Part shown: positions 7,850 through 17,284 of the stretch, piece by piece | Layout of the letters: every line of letters starts with the position of its first letter | Numbering within the stretch: the stretch's first letter is position 1 | Notes under the pieces: model-generated | What the model was told of the DNA's origin: nothing | Seen by the model: only the letters and a program-made list of their open reading frames with translations | Database searches by the model: none | Program-made: the position numbers and the translations under genes | Assembly (NCBI GenBank): GCA_943372645.1 | Contig: CALRZN010000007.1 | Location: forward strand, 1-64,000 | DNA from: VBWE01 sp943372645 | GTDB taxonomy: Bacteria; Bacteroidota; Bacteroidia; Palsa-965 | Direction of reading: 5' to 3' | DNA: 64,000 bases

Positions 7850-10159
7850 ATGGCAGTTGCATACCAGTGTTGCAGGCGTTGTATCCTGGATACAAATGAT
7901 GATCCCGCTATCCGTTTCGATGAAAACGGCGTATGCAATCATTGCCTGTCGTTCGACCGGCTGCAGCTGCAACGCATCAATCCTGATCCCGAAGCATTGA
8001 AAAAACAGCTTGACCAGTTAGTGGCACAAATCAAAGCGGGCGGGCAGGGTAAAAAATACGATTCGGTGATGGGTGTGAGCGGTGGTGTTGACAGCACCTT
8101 TCTTGCCCTGAAAGCCAAAGAACTCGGCCTGCATCCGCTCGTGGTGCATTTTGACAATGGCTGGAATTCGGAACTGGCGGTAAAAAATATTGAGAACATC
8201 ATTCACAAACTCGGTTTCGACCTGCACACACATGTCAACAACTGGGAAGAATTCCGCGACCTGCAGCTTTCGTTTTTCAAAGCATCGGTACTCGATATTG
8301 AAATGCTTACGGAACAGGCCATCATGGCCATGCTTTACAAACTGGCGCGGCAGCACGGTGTAAAATTTATCCTGCTTGGTACAAACGTGGCCACCGAAGG
8401 CATCCTGCCCGAACACTGGTACCATTTTAAAGTGGATCTCAAAAACATTACTTCGATACACAAACAGTTTGGGAAGGTGCCACTGAAAACCTACCCCATG
8501 CTCGGTTTCTGGAAACGCTGGTATTACGACAGCGGTGCCAAAATCCGTTCGGTTTCGCTGCTTGATTATGTTTCGTACAACAAAGACGAAGCAAAAGCGC
8601 GCATCATCAGCGAACTGGGCTGGCGCGATTACGGCGGCAAACATTACGAATCCATCTTCACCCGGTTTTACCAGTCGTATTACCTGCCGCAGAAGTTCGG
8701 CATTGACAAACGTAAAGCACACCTTTCAACACTCATCTGCTCCGGACAACTGTCGCGGGAAGAAGCGCTGCGCGAAATGGAAAAACCGATCATTGATCCG
8801 CAGCAGCTGGCCGATGACAAGGCCTACGTTATAAAAAAATTAGGGTTCACGCCCGAAACCTTTGAAGCGGTGATGCAACTGCCGCCGAAAAAACATACCG
8901 ATTATCCCTCGTACCTCACCAGCAATTACGTTTACCAGCAGCGGTTTTCGCGTTTCACCCGCATCATCAAAAAAATAGTGGGCCGCAAAACACCGGTAAA
9001 CGCTGCCGGTCCGCTGCATGTGCTGCACATTGCCGCATGGTATCCGCATCCTGACAGTCCGCACAGCGGTATCTTCATCAAGGAACATGTAGATGCACTC
9101 AACCGGTTTTGCATCAATGATGTGATTCATGTAGACATCAGACGCGACGGTAAAAATTTCTGGGAAGAAAAACACACGCAACTTTCTGCTTCGGAAGAAC
9201 AATGGACCTGCAACACCAGCGCGCGTCACTGGCTTACATTTGAGCTGCTGGCTTTGCGCCTGCTGTTCCGCGAACTCATCCGCAAAGGCAAGGCCAAAAA
9301 GTATGATGTGGTTAACCTGTACATTGCCTACCCGTTTGCAACAGGTTTACGCACGCTCCGTTTTTTCTCGGGCAAACCGTTTACGATAACCGAACAATGG
9401 ACGGCATATAATTTCTGGCTTGGCCAGGATAAGATACGACACAACCTGCGCCGGGTAAAAAATATGTTTCACAAAGGGGCGCATGTCATTACCGTTTCCG
9501 AAGCACTGGCCGAAGACATCCGCGAATTTGCCGAACTGCCTAAACTCCATTACACCGTGGTACCGAATGTGGTTTCCCCGGAACTGTTTCGCATGCGCAG
9601 CAGCATACCGGATAAACCGGTTTTCTTTATGCTCAATGTGTGGCACGCGCTGAAGAAACCGCTGGTTGCCATCAATGCGTTTGCCGTATTTCTGAAAAAA
9701 CACCCGGATGCAATTTTACGTATCGGCGGCGATGGTCCGCTGATGGACGAAATGAAAGCCTGCATCGCGGCACACGGTATCGGCGGCAATGTGGTATTGC
9801 TCGGCGCGTTATCAAAAACAGCGGTTGCAGCAGAACTGGCCGCAGCCACCGCCCTGCTGCATGCATCGCGGTACGAAACATTTTCGGTAATCTGTGCAGA
9901 AGCACTTTGCTGCGGCACGCCGGTAATTGCTTCAAAGGTGGGCGCACTGCATGCACTCATCGGTGATGAACAAGGCATACTGGTGAACGACGACGATCCG
10001 GCCAACTGGGCAAACGCCATGGAGACCATTTATAACAACCGCGCCCGTTTTTCACCTGCACAGGTTGCAGCAGGTGCTGCAGAAAAATTTGCGCCGGAAG
10101 CCATCGGTCAAAAACTGTACAGTACCTTCCGCATGATCAGGGATAAAAACAACAGCTGA
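7850..10159 (+). CDS. Fusion: N-acetyl-sugar amidotransferase (WbpG-like) + GT4 glycosyltransferase
   Basis: One uninterrupted 769-residue frame with two enzymes. Residues 1 to about 375 are a PP-loop ATPase of the WbpG/PseA amidotransferase family: a Cys4 zinc knuckle (C8xxC11 and C29xxC32), the PP-loop SGGVDS (77-82), and the family block GVKFILLGTNVATEGILPEHW. Such enzymes make acetamidino groups on sugars such as 2,3-diacetamido-uronic acids, using ammonia from a HisH/HisF-like pair. Residues from about 388 to the end are a GT-B glycosyltransferase of family 4, with HIAAWYPHPDSPHSGIF, RIGGDGPLMDEM and the ExxxxxxxE-type SRYETFSVICAEALCCGTPVIAS. The linker is basic (KKIVGRKTPVN). No stop or frame slip is seen. 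HisH/HisF homologues are absent from the window. Confidence 0.88.
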   Translation: MAVAYQCCRRCILDTNDDPAIRFDENGVCNHCLSFDRLQLQRINPDPEALKKQLDQLVAQIKAGGQGKKYDSVMGVSGGVDSTFLALKAKELGLHPLVVHFDNGWNSELAVKNIENIIHKLGFDLHTHVNNWEEFRDLQLSFFKASVLDIEMLTEQAIMAMLYKLARQHGVKFILLGTNVATEGILPEHWYHFKVDLKNITSIHKQFGKVPLKTYPMLGFWKRWYYDSGAKIRSVSLLDYVSYNKDEAKARIISELGWRDYGGKHYESIFTRFYQSYYLPQKFGIDKRKAHLSTLICSGQLSREEALREMEKPIIDPQQLADDKAYVIKKLGFTPETFEAVMQLPPKKHTDYPSYLTSNYVYQQRFSRFTRIIKKIVGRKTPVNAAGPLHVLHIAAWYPHPDSPHSGIFIKEHVDALNRFCINDVIHVDIRRDGKNFWEEKHTQLSASEEQWTCNTSARHWLTFELLALRLLFRELIRKGKAKKYDVVNLYIAYPFATGLRTLRFFSGKPFTITEQWTAYNFWLGQDKIRHNLRRVKNMFHKGAHVITVSEALAEDIREFAELPKLHYTVVPNVVSPELFRMRSSIPDKPVFFMLNVWHALKKPLVAINAFAVFLKKHPDAILRIGGDGPLMDEMKACIAAHGIGGNVVLLGALSKTAVAAELAAATALLHASRYETFSVICAEALCCGTPVIASKVGALHALIGDEQGILVNDDDPANWANAMETIYNNRARFSPAQVAAGAAEKFAPEAIGQKLYSTFRMIRDKNNS

Positions 10160-10160
10160 G

Positions 10161-11258
10161 GTGGAACTGCGCGGACAACATATCGTCATCATTTCAAACG
10201 AAGCCTGGGGCACCACGTGGTATTCCAAACACAATTATGCGTTTGAATTATCGCGTAACAACCGCGTGCTTTTTATTGATCCGGTAAGCGGCTGGTCATT
10301 CCGAGACTTGTTCCGCAGCCGCATCACAAGCGAAACGGTTGCCGAAAACCTGGACGTAATCCGTTACAACAACCGGTTGCCAATCCGTTCAAAGCTGCTG
10401 TTCAACCTGAACAACCGATGGGTTTCTGCCGCGCTGAAAAACTATTTTTCAGGAAATGGTTTTGGCAACATGCTTTTCTGGAGTTTCGATCCGTACCGCC
10501 TGCATAAACCGGCCGCGCTGGGGGCAAAACAGGCCATTTACCAGTGCATGGACAATTATGCGTTTAAAGCGATGGGCGAAAAAACACTCGCATTAAATTG
10601 TGCACATATAATTTGTGTGGGCGAACGCCTTGCCGATTATTTCCGCCCGTTTCACCGTTCCGTGCATGTGCTTCCGCACGCTATTCCGTCACGCGCATTC
10701 GGCCGCGATGAAAGCTTCCGAAACGCGTTGCCGGTGCGCAAAGGGTACGGTCTTTTTTTCGGCAACATCAACAAACGCCTCGACTACGATCGCCTGGAAA
10801 AAATGGTAACTGCGCTTCCCGAACGCGATTTTGTGCTTATGGGCAACCTGCACGACCTTTCGGGCGATGCAGCGGCAAACCGCCTGTTCACTGAAAAAAA
10901 ATACAGCAACGTGTACGTTACACCCGCAGTACCGTATAATGCGCTGCGCAATTACATTGCTGAAGCCGGCTTCGGATTTTTATTCCCGAAACCGGAACCG
11001 GGCAACCTGATATCGAGCCAGAAAATGATGCAGTACCTTGCACAGGGCAAACCGGTGTTCGGGCCGCATTTTGAAGAATGGAAAAACGAAGAACACCTGC
11101 TTCATCCCGAGGATGATATTGACCGGCTGATCGGTCGTATGCGTACCGTGCTGCAGGAAAACGAACCGGCATCGCTGGCGGATGAACGCATTGCACATGC
11201 ACAGCAGTATAGTTTTGCTGCTATACTGAAAAAGATCGAACACATTTTACAACACTGA
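10161..11258 (+). CDS. Glycosyltransferase (GT-B fold)
   Basis: A 365-residue cytoplasmic protein starting at GTG 10161, one base after the preceding stop. It has an N-terminal IVIISNEAWGTTWYSKHN, a central FFGNINKRLDYDRLEKM and a C-terminal acceptor/donor block with FLFPKPEPGNLISSQKMMQYLAQGKPVFG in a GT4-like arrangement. It resembles TuaH-like transferases that have a weak N-terminal domain. The donor and acceptor sugars are unknown. Tight spacing on both sides shows that it belongs to the glycan operon. Confidence 0.78.
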   Translation: MELRGQHIVIISNEAWGTTWYSKHNYAFELSRNNRVLFIDPVSGWSFRDLFRSRITSETVAENLDVIRYNNRLPIRSKLLFNLNNRWVSAALKNYFSGNGFGNMLFWSFDPYRLHKPAALGAKQAIYQCMDNYAFKAMGEKTLALNCAHIICVGERLADYFRPFHRSVHVLPHAIPSRAFGRDESFRNALPVRKGYGLFFGNINKRLDYDRLEKMVTALPERDFVLMGNLHDLSGDAAANRLFTEKKYSNVYVTPAVPYNALRNYIAEAGFGFLFPKPEPGNLISSQKMMQYLAQGKPVFGPHFEEWKNEEHLLHPEDDIDRLIGRMRTVLQENEPASLADERIAHAQQYSFAAILKKIEHILQH

Positions 11259-11262
11259 TACG

Positions 11263-12393
11263 ATGCACGTAGTTTGGGTAATCGCCAACGAGCCTTCTGT
11301 TCCGTACTTCAACTGGTTTGCTGCAAAAGCACGCGAAACCGGTGCGGTAACATTTACATTTGTTGCGCTGTATCACGAACGCCCGAAGATGATTGACGAG
11401 ATGCGCGAAAAGGGATTCGATTGTTACTGGATTCCGTTTGATGCATCCAAACGCAAACGTTCGATGGTTCGGGCGTTGTTTGCATTATACAAGCTGTTCC
11501 GCAAACTGAAACCGGACATTGTACACACACACCTTTTTGACGATTCGCTGCCCGGCCTGCTGGCTGCGCGCCTGGCCGGTGTAAAGGGGCGTGTGATAAC
11601 CAAACAGGATACCACCTATCATTGGTATTATGCCCCGGCGTATGTGCGTTTCGACCGGATGAATAACCGCAACGCCACGCACATCCAGGCCATTGCCACG
11701 CGCAACCGCGAATTTATAATTGAAAAAGAAAAAGCGCCTGCAGCAAAAGTGCACCTCATCCGCCACGGTTCACCGCCCGAAATAATGACTGCTGCAACGG
11801 ATGAAGCCATTGCACGGCTGAAAAAACAATACGGTATGGAAGGCCGCATTGTGGCTGGTACCGTGGCGCGGCTCATCCGCTGGAAAGGCCATCACCTGCT
11901 GATTGAAGCTGCAGCTGAAGCCGTAAAAAAATATCCGCAGCTGTTGTTTGTTTGGGCCGGCCGCGGAACACCGGAATTTAAAGCAGGGCTCGAAGCCGCC
12001 ATCAAAGCGAAAGGACTGGAAAACAACGTATGCTTTACGGGCTGGATTGAACGGAAAGACATTCCTTCGTTTTACCGCTGTATGGATATGTACCTGCACC
12101 CGGCCATTGAAGAACCGTATGGCTTTGCAATTACCGAAGCGCTGATGAACGGGGTGCCTACCGCTTCCACGCTGACCGGTGCTACCGACCTGCTGGTGAA
12201 TTACCAAAGCGGTATAATTCTTCCTGAAAATGACAGCGCTGCAATTGGTTCTGCAATTGATTATTTCTGCAGCGATCCGGAACGCGCAAAACGCATCGGG
12301 GAAGCCGGAAAAAAAAGCGCATTACACGAAAACAGTTTTGAACGGATGTGGGCGGAACAAATTGCCCTTTACCACCGTATGAAGAACTTCTGA
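11263..12393 (+). CDS. Family 4 glycosyltransferase
   Basis: A full-length (376-residue) GT4 enzyme. The N-terminal acceptor domain carries KPDIVHTHLFDDSLPGLLAARLAG; the C-terminal donor domain carries GTVARLIRWKGHHLLIEA, FVWAGRGTPEF and HPAIEEPYGFAITEALMNGVPT, which contains the retaining-GT E-x7-E motif and binds the nucleotide sugar. It acts at the cytoplasmic face on the growing lipid-linked glycan. The gene is 4 bp downstream of the previous glycosyltransferase and 1 bp upstream of the methyltransferase. Confidence 0.88.
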   Translation: MHVVWVIANEPSVPYFNWFAAKARETGAVTFTFVALYHERPKMIDEMREKGFDCYWIPFDASKRKRSMVRALFALYKLFRKLKPDIVHTHLFDDSLPGLLAARLAGVKGRVITKQDTTYHWYYAPAYVRFDRMNNRNATHIQAIATRNREFIIEKEKAPAAKVHLIRHGSPPEIMTAATDEAIARLKKQYGMEGRIVAGTVARLIRWKGHHLLIEAAAEAVKKYPQLLFVWAGRGTPEFKAGLEAAIKAKGLENNVCFTGWIERKDIPSFYRCMDMYLHPAIEEPYGFAITEALMNGVPTASTLTGATDLLVNYQSGIILPENDSAAIGSAIDYFCSDPERAKRIGEAGKKSALHENSFERMWAEQIALYHRMKNF

Positions 12394-12394
12394 C

Positions 12395-13348
12395 GTGAAG
12401 AAACTGCTTAAATACCTGCGAAAACAATACATCGTCGGCCGCCCTGCAGGAGCGGCTGTGCGGGGTTTTCTGCGCTTTTCGGATAAAATACGGCGCACGT
12501 TTCACAAACACTGGCCGGTTTCAGGAACCGTGCACGTGCTGCTTCCGGGTAATGAAAAGCTGCTGCTCTGGTCGAAAGGCGATGACTATATCACCACGCA
12601 GGCCTACTGGAAAGGTTTTAAAGGATACGAAGACACATCCGTATGGTTGTTTTACCAGCTCGCAAAACACAGCCACTGCATTATTGATGCCGGTGCAAAC
12701 ATCGGTTACTTTTCACTCATCGCCGCAAAGGCCAATCCGGATGCATCCGTTTTTGCATTTGAACCCATGCCCGATATCGTGGAACGCTTCGAAAAAAACA
12801 GGCAGCTCAACAACCTGCAAAACATCCACATTCAAACGATGGCCGTCGGTGAAACCGATGGTGAACTTACGCTCTACACCCCCGTGGCTGCACCGGGCGT
12901 GGCTCTTGCCGTTTCGGCCAAAGAAGGCTGGCTGAGTAACACGACTGCTTCCCGGGTAAAAGCCACCACCCTCGACACCTGGTGCAGGACGAATACTACC
13001 GGCAAAACAGATCTTGTAAAAATAGATTGTGAATTACTCGAAGATGCTGTGCTGCGCGGCATGACCAACATCCTGGAAAATGACAAACCGGTGCTGCTGG
13101 TGGAAATTTTATTCCCGGAATCGGAAGAAGTAGGCGATACCGGCAAGTTCAGTAACTACCGGGAAATTGAATCGCTGCTGAAAAAATACGGTTATACGTT
13201 TTACCTCATCAACAATACCGCACTTGTACAGGTAGATCACCTCATTTATAATCCGGATTGCAGGAACTATCTTTTTTCAGCAAAACCACCTGAAAAACGC
13301 TACCTTCCCTATTCCAATCTGCCCGACCTGGTGAAGCAGTTATGTTGA
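12395..13348 (+). CDS. FkbM family methyltransferase
   Basis: A 317-residue SAM-dependent O-methyltransferase. The SAM motif is IIDAGANIGYFSLIAAKA, followed by FAFEPMPDIVERFEKN and the FkbM block LVKIDCELLEDAVLRGM. In glycan clusters these enzymes usually methylate a sugar hydroxyl. The start is GTG 12395, one base after the preceding stop; its stop overlaps the next start by 7 bp, so translation is probably coupled. The N-terminal 60 residues are basic and lack a signal peptide. Confidence 0.87.
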   Translation: MKKLLKYLRKQYIVGRPAGAAVRGFLRFSDKIRRTFHKHWPVSGTVHVLLPGNEKLLLWSKGDDYITTQAYWKGFKGYEDTSVWLFYQLAKHSHCIIDAGANIGYFSLIAAKANPDASVFAFEPMPDIVERFEKNRQLNNLQNIHIQTMAVGETDGELTLYTPVAAPGVALAVSAKEGWLSNTTASRVKATTLDTWCRTNTTGKTDLVKIDCELLEDAVLRGMTNILENDKPVLLVEILFPESEEVGDTGKFSNYREIESLLKKYGYTFYLINNTALVQVDHLIYNPDCRNYLFSAKPPEKRYLPYSNLPDLVKQLC

Positions 13349-14223
13349 ACACGCCTTTAGTCAGTATTATTATTCCTGCCTGCAATGCAGCACCGTACAT
13401 CGGCGATGCCATCCGTTCAGTGCAACAGCAAACGTTTACGGACTGGGAGTTACTGCTTACCGATGACGGTTCAACCGATGATACAGCTGATATTGTAAAA
13501 CCATTTCTTGCGGATGAACGTATCCGTTACACAAAGCAAACCAACAGCGGCGTAAGTGCGGCACGCAACACCGGTATTGCCGCGGCAAAGGGAGCCTACA
13601 TCGGTTTCCTCGATGCCGATGATGCACTGCTTCCGGAAAGTATTGCCGAAAAAATAAAGGTGCTCGAAGCCGACCCAAAAACAGATTTTGTATTTGGTGA
13701 TGTGATTTACTGCGATGCAGCACTGCAACCTTCCACAAGCATTTTAACCGGGAGCGATAAGCAACTGCTGGATGAACTGCTGCGCTGGAAAGCCACGCCC
13801 CTGCCTCTTTCGTGCGGCAACGTACTTGCGCGGCGAAAAATATTCGATGCGGGTTTCCGCTTTGATACGGAACTGTCAACGGCTGCCGACCAGGATTTTT
13901 CGTTTCATATTGCAAACAAATACTCCGGTAAACACCTTGCTGTGCGTTCTACGTTATACCGTGTGCTTCCGGGCAGCATGAGCCGGAATATTGCGGTGAT
14001 GGAAAAAGACCATTTGCGGGTTTACCGCAAAGCCGTGCAGGCCGGGCTGTTCCGCAGTGCCGCTTTTCGCCGCGAATGTTTCGGGCGCCTGTACCTCACA
14101 CTTGCCGGAAGCTGGCGCGTGAACGGAAACAATACCGGGCGTGCCATCCGGTTTACATTGCTCGCCCTGTTCACCTGGCGCGGCGCGTGGCCTGTTGTAT
14201 TTCAAAAACTGATGCGGCGATGA
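13342..14223 (+). CDS. Family 2 glycosyltransferase
   Basis: A GT-A fold inverting glycosyltransferase of 293 residues. It has the N-terminal VSIIIPACNAAPYIGDAI, the nucleotide-binding LLTDDGSTDDTADI and the metal-binding DxD-type LDADDALL, then an acceptor-side AADQDFSFHIA. It probably adds one sugar to the lipid-linked repeat. It overlaps the FkbM gene by 7 bp and the next gene by 4 bp (ATGA), which implies translational coupling. Confidence 0.9.
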   Translation: MLNTPLVSIIIPACNAAPYIGDAIRSVQQQTFTDWELLLTDDGSTDDTADIVKPFLADERIRYTKQTNSGVSAARNTGIAAAKGAYIGFLDADDALLPESIAEKIKVLEADPKTDFVFGDVIYCDAALQPSTSILTGSDKQLLDELLRWKATPLPLSCGNVLARRKIFDAGFRFDTELSTAADQDFSFHIANKYSGKHLAVRSTLYRVLPGSMSRNIAVMEKDHLRVYRKAVQAGLFRSAAFRRECFGRLYLTLAGSWRVNGNNTGRAIRFTLLALFTWRGAWPVVFQKLMRR

Positions 14224-15440
14224 AACACAACGGACCGGTGCTCGTGATTACTTACTGGAGCTGGAAAGATGCGCTCATCCAGACGTACACGCTGCCGTAT
14301 GTGGAACTGATTCAGCGCTACAGCAACAGCAATGTATGGATTGTAACACTTGAACAGTTACCGCGCGGAACATCAGCAGCAGAGCGCGAAGCAATTACCC
14401 GGGAATATGCAGCCAAAAAAATAATACCGGTTTTCTTTACTTATAACCGGTTCGGTATGGCGGCCATTTTCCAGGCATTGCTGATGATCATAAAACTGCG
14501 CCGCCTTATCCGCCGCGAAAAAATCGGGGCCATACACACCTGGTGTACACCCGCCGGCGCGCTCGGTTACATGCTTTCTCGCCTCACCGGGAAACCGCTG
14601 ATTATTGACAGTTTTGAACCGCACGCTGAATCCATGGTGGAAAACGGAACCTGGACACATCGCAGCCTGGCGTTCCGCATTTTGTTTTATTTTGAAAAGA
14701 AACAGGCACGCAGGGCAAAAACAGCCATTGCACTTGCAGAAAAAATGCGCGACTATTGCCGTGAAAAATACCAGGCACAGCCGGAAACATTTTATATCAA
14801 ACCTGCTTTGATTGACATAAAAAACATGCAGCATCCCACCCCGGAAACCGTTGCTGCTTTAAAAGCAGACCTCGGGCTCACTGGTGCAATTACCTGTGTG
14901 TATGCAGGCAAAGCCGGCGGTATTTATCTTGAAAAAGAAATTACCGACCTGCTTGTTGCCGGAACAGCAACATTCGGCCCGGCATTCCGCGCGCTGATTC
15001 TGAGCCCTTCCGATCATGAACAATGGCTGAAACTTGCTGCTGCAAGCGGTTTTCCGGAATCGCAGCTGATCCTCAAATTTGTTCCGCAAACCGAAATCTA
15101 CAGTTATCTTGCCGTTGCCGATTTTGCTATTACCCCTGTCAAACCGGTTCCCAGCAAACGTTGCTGCACGTCTATCAAAAACGGGGAATATTGGGTGGCA
15201 GGTCTGCCTGTAATTATCACACCGGAAATTTCCGACGATTCCGGGATCATTGAAAAAAATAACACAGGCGTAATATGGCGCGATTTTTCGCCGGAAGGTT
15301 GCCGCAAAGCCATGCAGCAGATGCAGCAGTTACTGGCCGGCGACCGGCAGCAACTGAAATTACGCGTGAAACAACAGGCTACTGACTATCGTGACATGGC
15401 AATTGCAGACGCGATATATCGGGCTATTTACGGGAATTAA
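14220..15440 (+). CDS. Glycosyltransferase (GT4-like)
   Basis: A 406-residue protein starting at ATG 14220 within an ATGA overlap with the previous stop. The frame is open further upstream but that part lies inside the preceding gene. It has an N-terminal VLVITYWSWKDALIQTYTLPY, a middle KIGAIHTWCTPAGALGYM and a C-terminal YWVAGLPVIITPEISDDSGIIEKNNTG that matches the donor-binding side of GT-B enzymes. The canonical E-x7-E motif is not obvious, so the family assignment is less certain than for its neighbours. It is the last glycosyltransferase before galE. Confidence 0.75.
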   Translation: MKHNGPVLVITYWSWKDALIQTYTLPYVELIQRYSNSNVWIVTLEQLPRGTSAAEREAITREYAAKKIIPVFFTYNRFGMAAIFQALLMIIKLRRLIRREKIGAIHTWCTPAGALGYMLSRLTGKPLIIDSFEPHAESMVENGTWTHRSLAFRILFYFEKKQARRAKTAIALAEKMRDYCREKYQAQPETFYIKPALIDIKNMQHPTPETVAALKADLGLTGAITCVYAGKAGGIYLEKEITDLLVAGTATFGPAFRALILSPSDHEQWLKLAAASGFPESQLILKFVPQTEIYSYLAVADFAITPVKPVPSKRCCTSIKNGEYWVAGLPVIITPEISDDSGIIEKNNTGVIWRDFSPEGCRKAMQQMQQLLAGDRQQLKLRVKQQATDYRDMAIADAIYRAIYGN

Positions 15441-15448
15441 TATCTTTG
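15441..15448 (+). promoter_or_regulatory. Internal -7 box before galE
   Basis: TATCTTTG begins directly after the preceding stop codon and ends 7 bp before the galE ATG, so galE may have its own nearly leaderless transcript besides operon read-through. No TTG lies at the usual distance. Confidence 0.45.
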
Positions 15449-15455
15449 CCCACGT

Positions 15456-16499
15456 ATGCAGGAGGGAACAAAAATTCTGGTTACAGGCGGCGCGGGCTAC
15501 ATCGGTTCGCATACCATCATCAGTTTACTGAACCAGGGTTATGAAGTAGTATCGCTTGATAATTACTCCAACTCCGTTCCTGAAACCTACCGCCGTATTA
15601 CAACCATCACCGGCAAAACACTTACTGCCGTGGAAGGCGACTGCTGCGATAAAGCAACGCTTGAAAAACTGTTCCGGGAGCACCGCATCGGTGGCATCAT
15701 TCATTTTGCCGCGTACAAATCGGTTCCCGAATCGGTGGACAAACCGCTGCTGTATTACCGCAATAATATTCTTTCACTTGCAACACTGCTTGAAGTAAGT
15801 ACCAAAGCCGGGGTGCGTGAATTTATTTTTTCCTCCTCCTGCTCGGTGTATGGTAACATCGGTATACTTCCGGTTTCGGAAGAAACGCCGCTGGGCGAAT
15901 TACAATCGCCGTATGCCGAATCGAAACTGATCGGTGAAAACCTGCTTCAGTATTTTGCCGTGCAAACGCCCGGACTGAAAACCATTGCGTTGCGTTATTT
16001 CAACCCGGTGGGTGCGCATCCGACCGGTTTCAACGGCGAACTGCCCCGCAACCGGCCGAATAACCTGGTTCCGTTTATCACGCAGGTGGCCATCGGAAAA
16101 TTTCCGGAGCTGGCTGTTTACGGCGATGATTACGATACCCGCGATGGTTCGTGTATCCGCGACTATGTGCATGTGTGCGACATTGCTGATGCGCATGTGG
16201 CTGCATTGCAATACCTGGCTGCGCGTAAAAATGAAAACTATTTCGACATCATCAACCTGGGAACAGGAACCGGTGTAACCGTTTTTGAAGCCATACGCGC
16301 TTTTGAAAATGAAAACGGGCAAAAGCTGAATTACAATGTCGTGCCGCGCCGTACCGGTGATGTGGCCGCCATTTATGCCGACAGCCGCAAAGCAGAAACA
16401 TTGCTGCACTGGAAGCCAAAACATGGTATCGGTGAAATGATGCGCAGCGCGTGGAAATGGGAACAGCACCTGCACGATGAACAGGCAGCTTCTCATTAA
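15456..16499 (+). CDS. galE: UDP-glucose 4-epimerase
   Basis: An extended SDR enzyme interconverting UDP-glucose and UDP-galactose (or the N-acetyl forms), supplying nucleotide sugar for the upstream transferases. The 347 residues show the NAD motif TGGAGYIG (10-17), FSSSCSVYG with the catalytic Ser at about 128, and SPYAESK with Tyr153 and Lys157. RYFNPVGAHPTG and GVTVFEAI..FENENG complete the GalE pattern. Length is normal. It ends the glycan cluster and converges on a response-regulator gene only 14 bp away, with no visible terminator. Confidence 0.94.
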   Translation: MQEGTKILVTGGAGYIGSHTIISLLNQGYEVVSLDNYSNSVPETYRRITTITGKTLTAVEGDCCDKATLEKLFREHRIGGIIHFAAYKSVPESVDKPLLYYRNNILSLATLLEVSTKAGVREFIFSSSCSVYGNIGILPVSEETPLGELQSPYAESKLIGENLLQYFAVQTPGLKTIALRYFNPVGAHPTGFNGELPRNRPNNLVPFITQVAIGKFPELAVYGDDYDTRDGSCIRDYVHVCDIADAHVAALQYLAARKNENYFDIINLGTGTGVTVFEAIRAFENENGQKLNYNVVPRRTGDVAAIYADSRKAETLLHWKPKHGIGEMMRSAWKWEQHLHDEQAASH

Positions 16500-16513
16500 A
16501 CTAAAGGGAATCT

Positions 16514-17284
16514 CTAAAACTTTATTTTCAGTTTCGCCAGCACTTCGTGTTTTTTCCGCCGCGGAATTTCGAATGCCTGTCCTGATTTGAGCGAAACAAA
16601 ACACGGTTCTCCTTTCGAATATTCTTTTACAAAATTCAGGTTCAGGATTATGGTTTTGCTGATGCGGATAAACGCCTCGTTGTCGGCCAGGAACTCTTCA
16701 AATTCACGCAACGTTTTCGTAAGCAGGTGCTTTTCACCGCTTTCGGTATAGAGGTACGAATAGCGGTCGGCGGCTTCAATGTGTGTAACCGTTGACATAC
16801 GTACAAAAACCACCTGCTCGTTTTCGTGTACCGTAATGCTTTTTTCAATGGCGTTTGAATCAAGATTCTGCAGCAGGTTGATGATCTGTTTTCCCGCGGT
16901 GCCGGTAGCTTCCAGGTTTTCCACGGCCCGCTGTACTGCGCGCTGCAGGTCGGCCACTTCTACCGGTTTCAGCAGGTAATCAAGCGCACTGAATTTGATG
17001 GCGGTAAGTGCATAATGGCTGTAACTGGTTACAAAAACAATCTGGAACGGCAGTTTCGTTCCGAAGCGGCGCAACAGGTCAAAGGCTGTTCCCTCGGGCA
17101 TCTGGATATCGAGGAACACGAGGTCGGGCTGGTGTTCGCGGATGAGTTTTTCTGCGCTGTCAATGCCGTCACCCATAGCCACTACGTTTACTTCCGGGCA
17201 GAATTTTTCAAGTAACGTACGGAGCAGTTTCAGGCTGCGCTCCTCATCATCTACAAGAATTACATTCAGCTTAGTGTTCGTCAT
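16514..17284 (-). CDS. LytTR response regulator (pair 1)
   Basis: A 256-residue regulator with an N-terminal receiver (acidic VDDEE, phospho-acceptor Asp in LVFLDIQMPEGTAFD, conserved Lys in LDYLLKPVE) and a C-terminal LytTR DNA-binding domain (VTHIEAADRYSYLYT, RISKTIILNLNFVKEY). LytTR proteins bind direct repeats of a nine-base half-site and usually activate transcription. The likely start is ATG 17284 (MTNTKLNVILVDDE), overlapping the kinase stop by 14 bp; an in-frame ATG at 17299 is possible. It is closely similar to the second regulator at 22378-23142. Confidence 0.92.
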   Translation of the reverse strand: MTNTKLNVILVDDEERSLKLLRTLLEKFCPEVNVVAMGDGIDSAEKLIREHQPDLVFLDIQMPEGTAFDLLRRFGTKLPFQIVFVTSYSHYALTAIKFSALDYLLKPVEVADLQRAVQRAVENLEATGTAGKQIINLLQNLDSNAIEKSITVHENEQVVFVRMSTVTHIEAADRYSYLYTESGEKHLLTKTLREFEEFLADNEAFIRISKTIILNLNFVKEYSKGEPCFVSLKSGQAFEIPRRKKHEVLAKLKIKF

